A stretch of DNA of 64,000 nucleotides. It comes from AG41 sp036522815. Lineage in GTDB: Bacteria > Gemmatimonadota > Gemmatimonadetes > Gemmatimonadales > GWC2-71-9. The notes beneath the pieces are model-generated. The model searched no databases. It was not told the DNA's origin and was given only the letters and a program-made list of their open reading frames with translations. The position numbers and the translations under genes were made by a program. Position 1 is the stretch's first letter; each line of letters opens with the position of its first letter. Shown here in pieces: positions 1-9,135 of this stretch. The DNA lies in NCBI GenBank assembly GCA_036522815.1, contig DATDFC010000102.1, forward strand, positions 1 through 64,000, read 5' to 3'.

Positions 1-1166
1 GAAATCGCGGCGAGCAGGCGCGCCGCGCCGGGATCGAGCGCCAGCGCGCCGATGAAGCGCCCCTGCGCCGGCACGCCTTCGAGACCGGCCGCGCTGGCGA
101 CGAACGCCAGGTAGGTCGGAGCGTTGTCGAGCACGCTCGACAGCGCGCCCGCCGTCCAGAAGAACTCCCACGGCTGGGTCACCCCGAACGGCATGCCCAA
201 TACCGTACGCGCTCCCTCGCTCCAGCCGTTGAGGATCTCGAGCACGGGCGACATTGTCACGAAGATCCCCGCGAACAGCACCGCCACCTCGACGATCGGG
301 CCGAACGTGAACGCGTTGCGCTCGCGGTTCTCGCTCGGGGTCGCGCCATAGGCGGTGAGCGCGAACGCCACGAGGACGACCTCCTGAGCCCCCGCGGCCC
401 AGGGTCGTCCCGCGGCCGCGGCCTTACCGGCGGCGATGATCGTCAGGAGCACGGCGCCGAGCGCGGCCACGGAGACCCCGCCCCGGACCCGCAACGGCTC
501 GTGCACCATGACCTGCTCGAGCTGCGAGCCGGGGCGCTGCCGCTCTTCGCGGTCCAGGGCCCATTGATCCCACACGTTGAAGATGACGAGCAGCGAGGCC
601 GTCATGGTGAGCCACTGCGGCCACAGTCGCAGGGTCCACTCGAACGGCACGCCCTTCAGGAAGCCGAGCAGGAGGGGCGGATCGCCCACAGGGGTGAGCA
701 GGCCACCACAGTTCGAGACGAGAAAGATGAAGAAGATGACGATGTGCGCCGTGCGCTGCCGGCTCCTGTTGGCCCGCAACAACGGCCGGATCAGCAGGAC
801 CGAGGCCCCAGTGGTGCCCAGCAGGTTCGCGAGCACCGCTCCCAGTCCGAGCATCCCCGTGTTCACGAGCGGCGTGCCAGAGAGGGAGCCCTGGATGTGG
901 ATGCCACCGGTGATCACGAACAGCGCGCCGATCACGACGATGAACCCGACGTAGTCGTGGATCTTGTCCGCCAACACCACCCGGCCGGGCTCCCCCCACG
1001 CGATGCCCAGCTGCCACAGCACCGGGAGCGAGACCGCGACCGCGACGATGGCCTTGTTGCCGTTCGGATGCCACCAGCGCGGGGCGACGAGCGGCAGCAC
1101 GGCGATCGCCGCGAGCAGCGCCACGAACGGCAGAGCGCTCACGAGTGGGAGTTGGGCCCCCAGCAT
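1..1166 (-). CDS. Na+/H+ antiporter-like membrane transporter (partial, runs off left edge)
   Basis: The reverse strand from an ATG at 1166 reads MLGAQLPLVSALPFVALLAA and continues open to base 1, so the C-terminus is missing. About 388 residues are visible, made of many hydrophobic segments. Motifs such as NLLGTTGASVLLIRP, SNCGGLLTPVGDPPLLLGFL and LSSVLDNAPTYLAF resemble the NhaD / citrate-transporter (ion transporter superfamily) fold, in which paired re-entrant loops rich in Asn, Gly, Thr and Pro form the ion site. The expected role is cation/proton antiport in the inner membrane, but substrate cannot be decided from sequence. It is divergent from the TorF-like gene that starts about 100 bp away. 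Family confidence is good, specificity is not. Confidence 0.75.
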   Translation of the reverse strand, partial: MLGAQLPLVSALPFVALLAAIAVLPLVAPRWWHPNGNKAIVAVAVSLPVLWQLGIAWGEPGRVVLADKIHDYVGFIVVIGALFVITGGIHIQGSLSGTPLVNTGMLGLGAVLANLLGTTGASVLLIRPLLRANRSRQRTAHIVIFFIFLVSNCGGLLTPVGDPPLLLGFLKGVPFEWTLRLWPQWLTMTASLLVIFNVWDQWALDREERQRPGSQLEQVMVHEPLRVRGGVSVAALGAVLLTIIAAGKAAAAGRPWAAGAQEVVLVAFALTAYGATPSENRERNAFTFGPIVEVAVLFAGIFVTMSPVLEILNGWSEGARTVLGMPFGVTQPWEFFWTAGALSSVLDNAPTYLAFVASAAGLEGVPAQGRFIGALALDPGAARLLAAI

Positions 1167-1264
1167 GGGGCCAGACACTAGGCCGCACGCGTGGGACGGT
1201 CAAGCCCGACGCGGTCGCTCGATCGTCTGGCGGTCCCGCGCCCGCGCGCTACGTTAGCACGCTG

Positions 1265-2086
1265 ATGCCGCTCGCCGCCGCGCTCCTGCTCCTGACACTC
1301 GGGCTGACGAGCGACGCGTACGCCCAGGCGTACCTGGGCCTTGACGCCACTGTGACCTCGCCCTACGTGTGGCGCGGCATCACCCGGGCCAACGGCTGGA
1401 GCGCCCAACCCGAGGGCTTCGCGAGCGTGCGGGCGCGCGGTGTGTTTTTTTCGGCCGGCGCGTGGGCCAGCTACGAGCTCGGCGACGCCGGGCCCGACGA
1501 CCGGTCGGATCTCGGTGCCGGCCACGCCGGACTCGCCGAGCTCGACTATTGGGGGCAGGCCAGCTGGTCGCGCGGCCTGATTCAGGCGTCGCTTGGGGGC
1601 ATCCGTTACACGTTTCGCGGCACCGCTCCGACCGCCGGCCGTACCCGCGCCGATAACACGACCGAGCTGTACGTGGACCTGCGCGCGACGTCCAAGTACG
1701 TCGTGCCCGGCGTCGCGCTGTGGCTGGACGTGGACCGGGTGCGCGGCGCCTACATCGAGGGCAGCGCCACGGTGCCGCTGCTCGCCAACCCGCTGGCCGC
1801 GCCGTTCATCGCCTTGATCACGCGCGGCGCCGTGGGCTACACGCTCGGTCAGGAGGGCGCTTACTTCGTGCGCGCCGGCGTCACCCACGTGGACCTGTCC
1901 ATGTCGGGCGACGTGACGCTGCACCCGCTGCATGTGGCGACGGTGCTGCGTCTCGAGGGGCACGTGCAATTCAACGCGGACGACGCGACCCGGCCCTCGA
2001 GCGCCACCCCCAACAACGCGCAGCGCAGCGCCAAGCTATGGGCGGCCCTGGCGCTGCGGCTGTCGCCACGGATCGTCTCGTGGTGA
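1265..2086 (+). CDS. TorF-like putative outer-membrane porin
   Basis: This 273-residue protein begins with a signal peptide (MPLAAALLLLTLGLTSDAYA, cleavage before Q) and continues with alternating beta-strand sequence. The early motif SPYVWRGITRANGWSAQPEG matches the start of the TorF / CHP02001 putative porin family (typically S-x-Y-x-x-R-G-I-S/T). The C-terminus (LALRLSPRIVSW) ends in an aromatic residue, as expected for a barrel strand recognised by BAM. A TACGTT hexamer lies at 1250-1255, so transcription could begin only a few bases before the ATG and the mRNA may be nearly leaderless. The stop codon overlaps the GTG of the next gene by 4 bp, so the two are probably co-transcribed. The transported substrate is unknown. 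Confidence 0.7.
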   Translation: MPLAAALLLLTLGLTSDAYAQAYLGLDATVTSPYVWRGITRANGWSAQPEGFASVRARGVFFSAGAWASYELGDAGPDDRSDLGAGHAGLAELDYWGQASWSRGLIQASLGGIRYTFRGTAPTAGRTRADNTTELYVDLRATSKYVVPGVALWLDVDRVRGAYIEGSATVPLLANPLAAPFIALITRGAVGYTLGQEGAYFVRAGVTHVDLSMSGDVTLHPLHVATVLRLEGHVQFNADDATRPSSATPNNAQRSAKLWAALALRLSPRIVSW

Positions 2087-4227
2087 GGGCGCGCGGGCGG
2101 ATCGCGCTGGCGCTGTCGCTCGCGACCGCGGGGTGTATCGCGTACCACGAGGTATCGCTGCCGCGTGACGTCTCGGCGCCTCCCACGCCGGCCACGCCGG
2201 CCGGGCTGCGGGCGGGGTTCGGGCGAGCCGACATCACGCCTCCGCCCGGCGTCGGGCTCGCGGGCAACGGCCCGGAGGGTCGCCGCGCCGCGGGGTATCG
2301 GGTGCACCTGTACGCACGCGCCCTGCTGCTCGAGGATCGGACGGGCGAGCGCGTCGCGCTCGTCACCGCTGATCTGCCGCAGGTCACCGCGAACCTGCAT
2401 CGTCTTACGGCCCGGCGGATCCGCGACTCGACCGGGATCGGTGCGGATCGTCTGGTGATCGCCGCCACGCACGTGCACGCGGGCCCGGGTCATTTTTACG
2501 CCGAGCGCCAGTACAACCGGAGCACGTCTCAGGTCGAGGGCTACGACTCGGCCATGGTCGAGTTCCTCGTGTCGCGCTTCGCCCGCGCCGTGCTCGACGC
2601 GCAGCGCGATCTGCGCCCGGCACGGGTCGCGTGGGGTGCCACCGCGGTATGGGGACACACGCGCAACCGGAGCTACTCCGCCTTCCTGCGCAACAAGCCC
2701 GAGTGGACGCCGCCCGCACCAGTGCCGTCCGGGCTCGACCCGGCGCATCGTGCGGTGGACCCGCTCTGGACCCTGCTGCGGGTGGACCAGCGCGGCCGCG
2801 GCGCGGACAGCGGCTACCAGCCGGCCGGCGCGCTGAGCGTGTTCGCGATGCACGGTACAGCGGATGCTACGGAGAACGACCTGCTGGACGCAGGTATCCA
2901 CGGGATCATCGAGCACGGGCTCGAGCGGCACGTCGACTCGCTGAGCCGGCGGGGCACGGGCTATCACCTTCTGGCGAACGGAGCGGAGGGAGACGTTTCG
3001 CCCGACTGGCCGGTGCAGTCGCGCTGCGGTGCGCCGGCCCTCCGTCCCGTGGTGGGGCCCGGCGGGCCGCGCACCCCGCCCCCGCCGTGGGAGTGGCGCG
3101 ACCCGGCGCCGGCGTGGATGCGGCTGTGTCTCGCCGCCGCGCGCCGGTACGTGAACAGTGCGGGTGACTCACTCGCCGCTCGCGCCGCCGCGCTGTTCGA
3201 CTCACTCGGGCCGCGGGTGCGCGGGGATCTGCGCGTCGCCGTGGCGTTCCGGACGCTGCGCCTCAAGGGCGATCCCCGCCTCTGCCCGTATCCCGAGGCC
3301 GGGTCGTCCACGGTGGGCGGCGCCGAGGACGGGCGCACCCGGCTGTACGGCTGGCGCCTGTTCGGGATCTTCCCGCTCGGGCTCGAGGAAGGCGGGCACT
3401 CCATTCGTCCCGACCCGCACGATTGCCAGCGCGAAAAGCGCGTCGCCCTGGGCGGGCTGCAGCGCAAGCTCGTCGTGGGCCAGCACGGTCTGCCGGACGT
3501 CGCGCAGCTCTCGGTAGTCCGCCTGGGCGATCTGCTCCTGGGCGTGGTCCCGGCCGAGGTGACGACGCGGGCCGGCGCCCTGTTGGAGCACGCCATGGCC
3601 GACAGCGCCGGGGCCGCAGGGCTCGCGCCCCGGGCCGTGGTCATCGTGGGCCTCGCCAACGGCTACATGCAGTACGTCACGACCGAAGCGGAGTACGGCG
3701 AGCAGGCGTACGAGGGCGCGTCCACGCTGTACGGACCCAACACGGCCGCCGTTCTCTCGGAAGAGCTGGGCAGGCTGGCTGGCGCGCTGGTGCGCTCGGG
3801 TGCGAGTCCCGCGAACCCGGTCGACTCGCTGATCACCTACCCGGGCGCCTCCGTCCCCATCCTGCCGCGGCGCACCGCGGGGCCGGGCCCCGACCGCGTG
3901 GAGCGGGTGGTGCTCGGTCAGTCCTGCGCGGGCGACACGCTCGTCGTGAGGTGGCGCGATCTCTACCCGGGACGCCTGGTCCCGGCCGACGGGCCGGTGC
4001 TGCGGATCGAGCGACTCTCGGGCGAGCGGTGGGACGTGGCCGCGTGGGACGGCGATCGTGAGCTCGAGATTCGGGCCGTGCGCGCGCGCGGTGCGCGAGG
4101 TTACGAGTGGGAGGCGCGCTGGCACCACCCAGCGCGAGCCGGCTCGCTCCGCGTCGTGCTCGTGGCACGGCCGGGGCTCGCCGAGCTGACGGGCGACCCG
4201 GTCGCGTGTCGAGGCAGCGCGCCCTAG
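2083..4227 (+). CDS. Neutral/alkaline ceramidase-like lipoprotein hydrolase
   Basis: The GTG at 2083 overlaps the upstream stop (GTGA). The 714-residue product starts with a lipoprotein-type signal (ALALSLATAGC), placing it in the envelope. The core starts with GFGRADITPPPGVGLAGNG, followed by ATHVHAGPGHF (His130 and His132, presumed zinc ligands) and NGAEGDVSPDW with Ser306 in the position of the ceramidase nucleophile; this order matches neutral/alkaline non-lysosomal ceramidases (PF04734). The family hydrolyses the N-acyl bond of ceramides, though bacterial relatives may use other amides. The C-terminal 150 residues are beta-rich, as in the family's Ig-like tail. Coupling to a porin-like gene suggests joint lipid or amide uptake, which is inference. 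Confidence 0.75.
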   Translation: MRARGRIALALSLATAGCIAYHEVSLPRDVSAPPTPATPAGLRAGFGRADITPPPGVGLAGNGPEGRRAAGYRVHLYARALLLEDRTGERVALVTADLPQVTANLHRLTARRIRDSTGIGADRLVIAATHVHAGPGHFYAERQYNRSTSQVEGYDSAMVEFLVSRFARAVLDAQRDLRPARVAWGATAVWGHTRNRSYSAFLRNKPEWTPPAPVPSGLDPAHRAVDPLWTLLRVDQRGRGADSGYQPAGALSVFAMHGTADATENDLLDAGIHGIIEHGLERHVDSLSRRGTGYHLLANGAEGDVSPDWPVQSRCGAPALRPVVGPGGPRTPPPPWEWRDPAPAWMRLCLAAARRYVNSAGDSLAARAAALFDSLGPRVRGDLRVAVAFRTLRLKGDPRLCPYPEAGSSTVGGAEDGRTRLYGWRLFGIFPLGLEEGGHSIRPDPHDCQREKRVALGGLQRKLVVGQHGLPDVAQLSVVRLGDLLLGVVPAEVTTRAGALLEHAMADSAGAAGLAPRAVVIVGLANGYMQYVTTEAEYGEQAYEGASTLYGPNTAAVLSEELGRLAGALVRSGASPANPVDSLITYPGASVPILPRRTAGPGPDRVERVVLGQSCAGDTLVVRWRDLYPGRLVPADGPVLRIERLSGERWDVAAWDGDRELEIRAVRARGARGYEWEARWHHPARAGSLRVVLVARPGLAELTGDPVACRGSAP

Positions 4228-4396
4228 AACGCGACCCGCACGGCCACGCTGCCGCGCAGCCCCTTTTGCGCTTATGATTCACATGGCGCGGTGACGTTCG
4301 CGCCCCCTGCCGGGAGCGGTCCATCCCCTTCGGTGGACCGAGGCGTTGCCCAAACGGCCCCCCCGCAGCGGTTCCTCCACCAATGGGTGTGGTGTC

Positions 4397-5338
4397 ATGA
4401 CGGACCTCACGACCGAAATCCTGGCCCTCAAGGCAGAGCGGCAGGCCGCGATCCTGGCCCACAACTACCAGCGACCCGAGATCCAGGATGTGGCGGACGT
4501 GGTCGCGGACTCGCTCCGGATGGCGCGGCGCGCCAGCGAACTCGATGCGCCGCTCCTCGTCATCTGCGGCGTGCACTTCATGGCCGAGACGGCCGCGATC
4601 GCCAACCCCGACAAGCGCGTGCTCATCCCCGACCCGGATGCCGGGTGCTCGCTCGCCGCGACGATCGAGGCGTCAGATGTGCGAGCCTGGCGCGCCACGC
4701 ATCCTGATGGCCTGGTGGTCGCCTACGTGAACTGCAGCGCCGCGGTAAAGGCCGAGGCCGACTACTGCTGCACCTCGGGCAACGCGGTGGCGGTCGTGCA
4801 GGCACTGCCGCCCGACGTCCCGGTGTTGTTCGTGCCGGACTTCTTCCTGGGGAGCCACGTGCGCCGCGTGACGGGGCGCCCCATCGAGGTGTGGATGGGG
4901 GAGTGTCACGTGCACGCGGCGCTCGGCCCCGCGGACGTGGAGGCCAGGCGGCGCGAGCATCCTGATGCCGAGTTCCTGGTGCATCCCGAGTGCGGCTGCG
5001 TGACGGGCACCATGTATTCCGCGGCGGCGGACGGCGACGTCGCCGCCGGCCGTACCTACATCGTCTCGACCGAAGAAATGACGCGGCGGGCGCGGACCTC
5101 GCCGGCGCGACGCTTCGTGGTCGCGACCGAGACGGGCGTGCTGTACCGGCTGCGCCGCGAGAACCCCGACAAAGAGTTCTACCCGCTGGCCGAGTCGGCC
5201 GAGTGCCGCTTCATGAAGCAAATCACGCTCGAGAAGCTGCGCGACTCGCTGCGTGACCTGAAGCACGAGGTGACCGTTCCTCACGACGTTGCCGGGCGGG
5301 CGCGGCGCGCGATCGATCGGATGCTCGCGATTGGCTGA
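4397..5338 (+). CDS. nadA: Quinolinate synthase NadA
   Basis: NadA condenses iminoaspartate with dihydroxyacetone phosphate to quinolinate in de novo NAD synthesis, using a [4Fe-4S] cluster. The 313-residue protein has the three expected cluster cysteines: Cys113 (VNCSAAVKA), Cys199 (HPECGC) and Cys270 (SAECRFMK). The substrate motifs AHNYQRPEIQDVAD, GVHFMAETA and MGECHVHA are also present. The ATG at 4397 is chosen because family similarity starts at MTDLTTEILALK; an upstream ATG at 4346 would add an unrelated arginine-rich stretch. The 3' end overlaps nadC by 8 bp. No nadB (aspartate oxidase) lies in the window. Confidence 0.95.
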   Translation: MTDLTTEILALKAERQAAILAHNYQRPEIQDVADVVADSLRMARRASELDAPLLVICGVHFMAETAAIANPDKRVLIPDPDAGCSLAATIEASDVRAWRATHPDGLVVAYVNCSAAVKAEADYCCTSGNAVAVVQALPPDVPVLFVPDFFLGSHVRRVTGRPIEVWMGECHVHAALGPADVEARRREHPDAEFLVHPECGCVTGTMYSAAADGDVAAGRTYIVSTEEMTRRARTSPARRFVVATETGVLYRLRRENPDKEFYPLAESAECRFMKQITLEKLRDSLRDLKHEVTVPHDVAGRARRAIDRMLAIG

Positions 5339-6167
5339 GTCTCCCCAGCGCGACGCAGTCCGCCGGGCCCTCGAGGAAGACCGCGCCGCGAACGACGTCA
5401 CCACCCGCCTGCTCGGCGCGGCCGCGCGCCGGCCGGCGTGCGCGCGGTTCGTGGCGGAGGGCCGCTTCGTGGTCGCGGGCCTCCCGATCCTCCCCCTCGT
5501 GTATGCGGAGCTCGACCCCGACGCCCAAATGGAAGCGCTGTGCGCCGAAGGAGAGTGGGTAGCTGTGGGCGCCGTGCTCGCGAGTGTCGGCGCGAGCGCG
5601 GCGACATTACTCTCGGGCGAGCGCGTTGCCCTCAACTTCCTGCAGCGCCTGTCGGGCATCGCGACCGTCACGCGCCGGGTGGTCGACGCCGTCGAGGGAA
5701 CGGGCTCGCGGATCACGCACACCCGCAAGACCACGCCGGGTCTGCGCGCGCTCGAGACCTATGCGGTGACGGTGGGTGGCGGGGTCGAGAATCGCCGCTC
5801 GCTCGCCGACGCCGTGCTGTGGAAGGACAACCACTGGGCGCTGCTCGGGTCGGGAGACCTCGGGCAGGCGCTGCGAGGGGCACCCCCCGGACTGCCGGTG
5901 GTCGTCGAGGTCGAGAACGACGCGCAGCTGGAGCGGGCGCTCGCCGCCGGTGTGGGCCACATCCTGGTCGATAATCAGCCGCCCGAGCGCGTGGCCGCGT
6001 GGGTGCGGCGTGCCGGGCCGGACGTGACGGTCCAGGCGTCGGGTGGCATCACGCCCGCGACCGCGCGCGCCTACGCGGAGGCCGGAGCCCACTTGATCTC
6101 GATCGGCGCCCTCACCCACTCGGCGCCCGCGGCCCCGATTCGGGTGGATCTCCTCCCCACCGACTGA
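5331..6167 (+). CDS. nadC: Nicotinate-nucleotide pyrophosphorylase (carboxylating)
   Basis: NadC converts quinolinate and PRPP to nicotinate mononucleotide, the step after NadA. The 278-residue protein carries LSGIATVTRRVVDAV, THTRKTTPGLRALE (catalytic Arg/Lys segment), GGGVENRRSLADAVLWKDNH, VEVENDAQLERAL, ILVDNQPPERV and ASGGITPATARAYAEAG, in the family order. Translation most likely starts at the TTG at 5331, which overlaps the nadA stop by 8 bp and gives an N-terminus of normal length; an ATG at 5289 would overlap nadA further and add non-homologous residues. A GC-rich hairpin follows the stop immediately. Confidence 0.93.
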   Translation: MAESPQRDAVRRALEEDRAANDVTTRLLGAAARRPACARFVAEGRFVVAGLPILPLVYAELDPDAQMEALCAEGEWVAVGAVLASVGASAATLLSGERVALNFLQRLSGIATVTRRVVDAVEGTGSRITHTRKTTPGLRALETYAVTVGGGVENRRSLADAVLWKDNHWALLGSGDLGQALRGAPPGLPVVVEVENDAQLERALAAGVGHILVDNQPPERVAAWVRRAGPDVTVQASGGITPATARAYAEAGAHLISIGALTHSAPAAPIRVDLLPTD

Positions 6168-6189
6168 CCCCGGGCGCAAGCCCGGGGTT
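6167..6189. terminator. GC-rich hairpin after nadC, GCAA loop
   Basis: ACCCCGGGC pairs with GCCCGGGGT around a GCAA tetraloop, directly after the nadC stop and touching the stop of the convergent gene that ends at 6189. It could terminate both genes. It has the same architecture (C/G-rich arms, GCAA loop) as the palindrome inside the BNR-repeat gene at 36981-37000, so it may be a dispersed palindromic element rather than a simple terminator. No T-run follows on either strand. Confidence 0.55.
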
Positions 6190-6758
6190 CAAGAAGACCG
6201 ACCCTTTTTCCGATCTGCTGCGCCCTCCCCGTGTTGCGGCTGCTGCGTGGCGATGTAGGTGACGGCGTCCCACGCGTTGTGAATGCCGATGAAGAGCAGC
6301 GCGAGGGCCGTTACGCCGATGACCAGGAGCGAGCGCGGCAGATCGCGCTGCAGGAACAACGCTGCCACGAGCATGGTCAAGTACGCGATCAGCGGAAAGA
6401 TGCAATGCCACAGCCAGTCCTCGAGCACCGGCGTGTAGCCCTGCGCCCGTCGGGCCCGTTTGATGACGACCGCCATATAAACGACTCCGGCAACGCCGCT
6501 GGCGCTGAGGGCCAGTTGCGCGTTCGAGAGCGCGCGCCAGGGCACGCTCATGATCGCCGAGATGAGCAGCGCGCCGCAGAGATGCACGATCGTGGGTGTG
6601 CCGAAGGCGCTCACCGTATCTGCCCCGCGTATCGACCGCGCCTCGGCGCCGAGCACGACCACCACGAACTGTAGTCCAGTCAACGCCGCGGCCGACGAGC
6701 CGACGATGACGTAAAAGTTCTCCCAGGCGGAGAACGGCGACACGACGCTTGCGTCCAC
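6189..6758 (-). CDS. Hypothetical multi-pass membrane protein
   Basis: The 189-residue protein starts at a GTG (6758) with AGGGAG seven bases upstream. It has about five hydrophobic segments: NFYVIVGSSAAALTGLQFVV, IVHLCGALLISAIM, ALSASGVAGVVYMAVVI, IFPLIAYLTMLVAALFL and LLVIGVTALALLFIGIHNAW. The short N-terminal aromatic stretch (AWENFYVIVG) and the charged C-terminus (ADRKKGRSS) suggest a small integral membrane protein with a cytoplasmic tail. No catalytic motif is visible and the family is not recognised. It stands alone, convergent with nadC. Confidence 0.7.
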   Translation of the reverse strand: MDASVVSPFSAWENFYVIVGSSAAALTGLQFVVVVLGAEARSIRGADTVSAFGTPTIVHLCGALLISAIMSVPWRALSNAQLALSASGVAGVVYMAVVIKRARRAQGYTPVLEDWLWHCIFPLIAYLTMLVAALFLQRDLPRSLLVIGVTALALLFIGIHNAWDAVTYIATQQPQHGEGAADRKKGRSS

Positions 6759-7037
6759 GGCAGATCTCCCTTTCTCGGGTCGAAATCCTGAGTGTGCACG
6801 CCCGCAACAGCGATTTGTCGAGTGACGATTCTCTTCAACGTGTGCCGCGGCGCGCGCGCGTCAGGCGGGGCGCCACAACACCCGTGACCCGCGTGCCGCG
6901 GCGCGGTGTCGCAACGCCGGCGTATCTCCCGCTCTCTCAAGCGCTTCGTTTTGGCACCGCAACGGCACTGCCTTTGCGTTCCCCATCGTTCGCGCAGTGT
7001 TTGGCCCAACTCGTCGGCGGAGGAGGAGCGAACGCAT

Positions 7038-7727
7038 ATGTTGCCCAGACTCAAGTACCCGACGGTCCTGCCGAGCCTCGTCGCGGCCGGACTGCTGGCC
7101 GCGGCGTGTAGCGACCAGCCGAACGTCAACATGACGGCGCAGCGCCCGAACTTCTGGTTGACGCCACCTCCGGCACAGTGCGTTACCGGGAAGTGGACGG
7201 GCGGTGGGCGGATCGACCCCACGGGTAACCGGCTTGCGTCAAACTACGATAACGTAGATGAACCAGCCGGAGGCCAACCGGCAGCCCCGAACCCGGCCCC
7301 CTACATGACCGGCAAAGTGACGTTCGGGTTCAACGTCTTTCTGGGGCAGGACGCTGACGGCAACTGCATCGTGACCAAGGGCGAGATCGAGGTCAACGGT
7401 CACGCCTTAAAGATCGCCTGGCACGTGTCGATCCACGACGGCGTGGATGCGTACGACGGGCGGCCCGTGTTTGCCAACGAGTTCTCCGATGGGCATCCGG
7501 GCGGCGTATGTGTCGTCGTGGGGGTACCGGACAACTTCATGACGGCGCGCGAAAAAGGGCCGGGCGCGACGGAACCTTCTGAGCTGACGCAATTCGAGGT
7601 GTGCGACAACGATCGTGGCGGTCGGCAGAACACCCGCAGCGATGCCATGCGCTGGCGGAGCGAGCATCACGGCGACACGGGTATGACGTACTTGACGGGT
7701 GGCAACATCGTGGAGCACGGGTCGTGA
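7038..7727 (+). CDS. Exported lipoprotein with CDN-type C-terminal domain
   Basis: A strong ribosome-binding site (AGGAGGAG, 7021-7028) fixes the ATG at 7038. The 229-residue product has a lipobox signal (LVAAGLLAAACSDQP). The mature part contains TGKWTGGGRIDP, KVTFGFNVFLGQDADGNC and VEVNGH-like strands, then FEVCDNDRGGRQN. This F-x-V-C-D-N segment and its position recall the C-terminal part of the lipoprotein at 21689 and the end of the repeat protein at 27588, suggesting a shared secreted domain. Function is unknown. It lies 59 bp upstream of the choice-of-anchor-P-like gene, on the same strand, and may be co-transcribed with it. Confidence 0.75.
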   Translation: MLPRLKYPTVLPSLVAAGLLAAACSDQPNVNMTAQRPNFWLTPPPAQCVTGKWTGGGRIDPTGNRLASNYDNVDEPAGGQPAAPNPAPYMTGKVTFGFNVFLGQDADGNCIVTKGEIEVNGHALKIAWHVSIHDGVDAYDGRPVFANEFSDGHPGGVCVVVGVPDNFMTAREKGPGATEPSELTQFEVCDNDRGGRQNTRSDAMRWRSEHHGDTGMTYLTGGNIVEHGS

Positions 7728-7786
7728 GCGGGCGGCATCATCCAAGAGCTCATTGGGCAGTAGGAATCCATGGAAGGAGTGAACCG

Positions 7787-8503
7787 ATGAACGGCAAGAG
7801 CACGCATTGGGTGAACCGCCTCGCGGCCCTCGGGCTGGTCGTCGGGCTCGCGGCTGGGCTCGCGGCATCGGGTAGCGCCCAGTCGGTGGCCGGCCAGGCG
7901 TACAGCACGTACGTCAATACGCCGCTCGGTTCGAGCGGTCAGTCGCCATTGGCGGTGCTGCCGGCCGTTTCGGGCACCGACGGCGCCGAGGCCGACGCTG
8001 AAGGAAGTGCGCTGAACGTCGTGGGCGCCCTATCGTCCGACTTCCTCAATAGCATGACGTCGGGGGAAATCGGCGTCGCTGAGGCGGGCGCGCAGAGCAC
8101 GTCGAGCGCGGCGAGCGTGAACATCCTGAACGGGCTGATCACCGCGGATGAAGTGGTCGCCAACGTCATGAGCAGCGCAGGCCAAAGCGGCGCGTTTAGC
8201 AACGCCGACGGCTCGACGTTCACGAACCTCGCGGTGGCCGGCCGGTCGTTCCCCGGCGATCAGGTGGTGGCACCGAACACCAACATCAACCTACCTGGCG
8301 TGGGGTACGTGGTGCTGAACGAGCAGATCCCGACGGGCGACGGCGTGACGAGCAGCGGCATGACGGTGAATATGATTCACGTGTACCTGCAAAGCATCAC
8401 TGGTGGGATCGTGGATCCGATTACCGGCCAGCTGGTCGGTGGTACGGCGACCACGACCGGGGAGATCATCGTCGGCTCCGCTACGAGCTCGGTCGGTACC
8501 TGA
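7787..8503 (+). CDS. Choice-of-anchor-P-like exported protein
   Basis: The 238-residue protein starts at 7787, preceded by GGAAGGAG, and has a signal peptide (LAALGLVVGLAAGLAASGSAQ). The body shows NVVGALSSDF, VNILNGLITADEVVANV, FTNLAVAGRSFPGD, NTNINLPGVGYVVLNEQIP, GMTVNMIHVYL and GEIIVGSATS. This pattern matches the choice-of-anchor-P family of surface proteins (LNGLITAD, NT-x-LPG-x-G-x-V-x-LNEQ, TVNAIHV). No obvious C-terminal sorting helix is present, so it is probably secreted or outer-surface associated. A clear terminator follows at 8531. Role unknown; residues are unusually poor in Lys and Cys. Confidence 0.75.
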   Translation: MNGKSTHWVNRLAALGLVVGLAAGLAASGSAQSVAGQAYSTYVNTPLGSSGQSPLAVLPAVSGTDGAEADAEGSALNVVGALSSDFLNSMTSGEIGVAEAGAQSTSSAASVNILNGLITADEVVANVMSSAGQSGAFSNADGSTFTNLAVAGRSFPGDQVVAPNTNINLPGVGYVVLNEQIPTGDGVTSSGMTVNMIHVYLQSITGGIVDPITGQLVGGTATTTGEIIVGSATSSVGT

Positions 8504-8530
8504 AGCACGGCTAGTCTTTCCACGTAGTGG

Positions 8531-8557
8531 GGGCCGTCCGGCGTTGCCGGGCGGCCC
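8531..8557 (+). terminator. Rho-independent terminator
   Basis: GGGCCGTCCGGC (8531-8542) pairs with GCCGGGCGGCCC (8546-8557) around GTT, with one G-U wobble in RNA, and is followed by TTTG. It lies 28 bp after the choice-of-anchor-P-like stop codon. Confidence 0.85.
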
Positions 8558-8604
8558 TTTGCATTCCGGGCCGAGACACACGCTACTTTTAGGAACCACC
8601 ACCC

Positions 8605-9120
8605 ATGCCCACCTTCACCCGTTTTCCCAGCCCGGTCGGGGAGCTCGTCCTTGCAGCCTCGGACGCCGCATTAAAGGGAGTGTTCTTTCCGCTGCCCCGC
8701 AACCGCGTGACACCCGAGGAACGGCCGGAGTGGGTGGAGGACGACGGCGGCGGGCCCGCGGGCGCGTTGCTCGCTCGCGTCCGCCGGCAATTGATCGAGT
8801 ACTTCGACGGGAGCCGCACGAGCTTCGACCTGCCCCTCGACGCCGCCGGCTCGCCGTTCGAGCGACGCGTCTGGGATCTGCTGCGCACCATCCCGTATGG
8901 GGCCACCACCAGCTACGGTGCGCTGGCGCGCCGTCTCGGAGACCCGCGCGCGACGCGCGCGGTGGGCGCCGCCAACGGGAAGAACCCCATCCCGATCATT
9001 GTCCCTTGCCACCGCGTGGTCGGGGCGCGCGGCGAGCTCACGGGGTTCGGCGGCGGTCTCGACCGCAAGCGCTGGCTGCTCGAGCACGAGGGCGCGCTGC
9101 TGAGCCTGGGAAGAGTGTAG
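8605..9120 (+). CDS. ogt: Methylated-DNA-protein cysteine S-methyltransferase
   Basis: This 171-residue suicide enzyme removes O6-alkyl groups from guanine by transfer to its own cysteine. The active-site PCHRV motif is present with Cys135 as acceptor, preceded by the helix-turn-helix region FERRVWDLLRTIPYGATTSY and followed by GELTGFGGGLDRKRWLLEHE. The N-terminal ribonuclease-H-like fold (SPVGELVLAASDAALKGVFF) is short, as in Ogt/MGMT; there is no Ada methylphosphotriester domain. It sits 15 bp before the DinB-like gene, so the two probably form a small operon. Confidence 0.93.
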   Translation: MPTFTRFPSPVGELVLAASDAALKGVFFPLPRNRVTPEERPEWVEDDGGGPAGALLARVRRQLIEYFDGSRTSFDLPLDAAGSPFERRVWDLLRTIPYGATTSYGALARRLGDPRATRAVGAANGKNPIPIIVPCHRVVGARGELTGFGGGLDRKRWLLEHEGALLSLGRV

Positions 9121-9135
9121 ACCAAGGAGCCCTGG

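Noticed and set aside
424..1203. A long arginine/alanine-rich reverse frame over the first kilobase
   Set aside because: It is the wrong frame of the antiporter gene; the other reverse frame gives clear membrane segments and family motifs.
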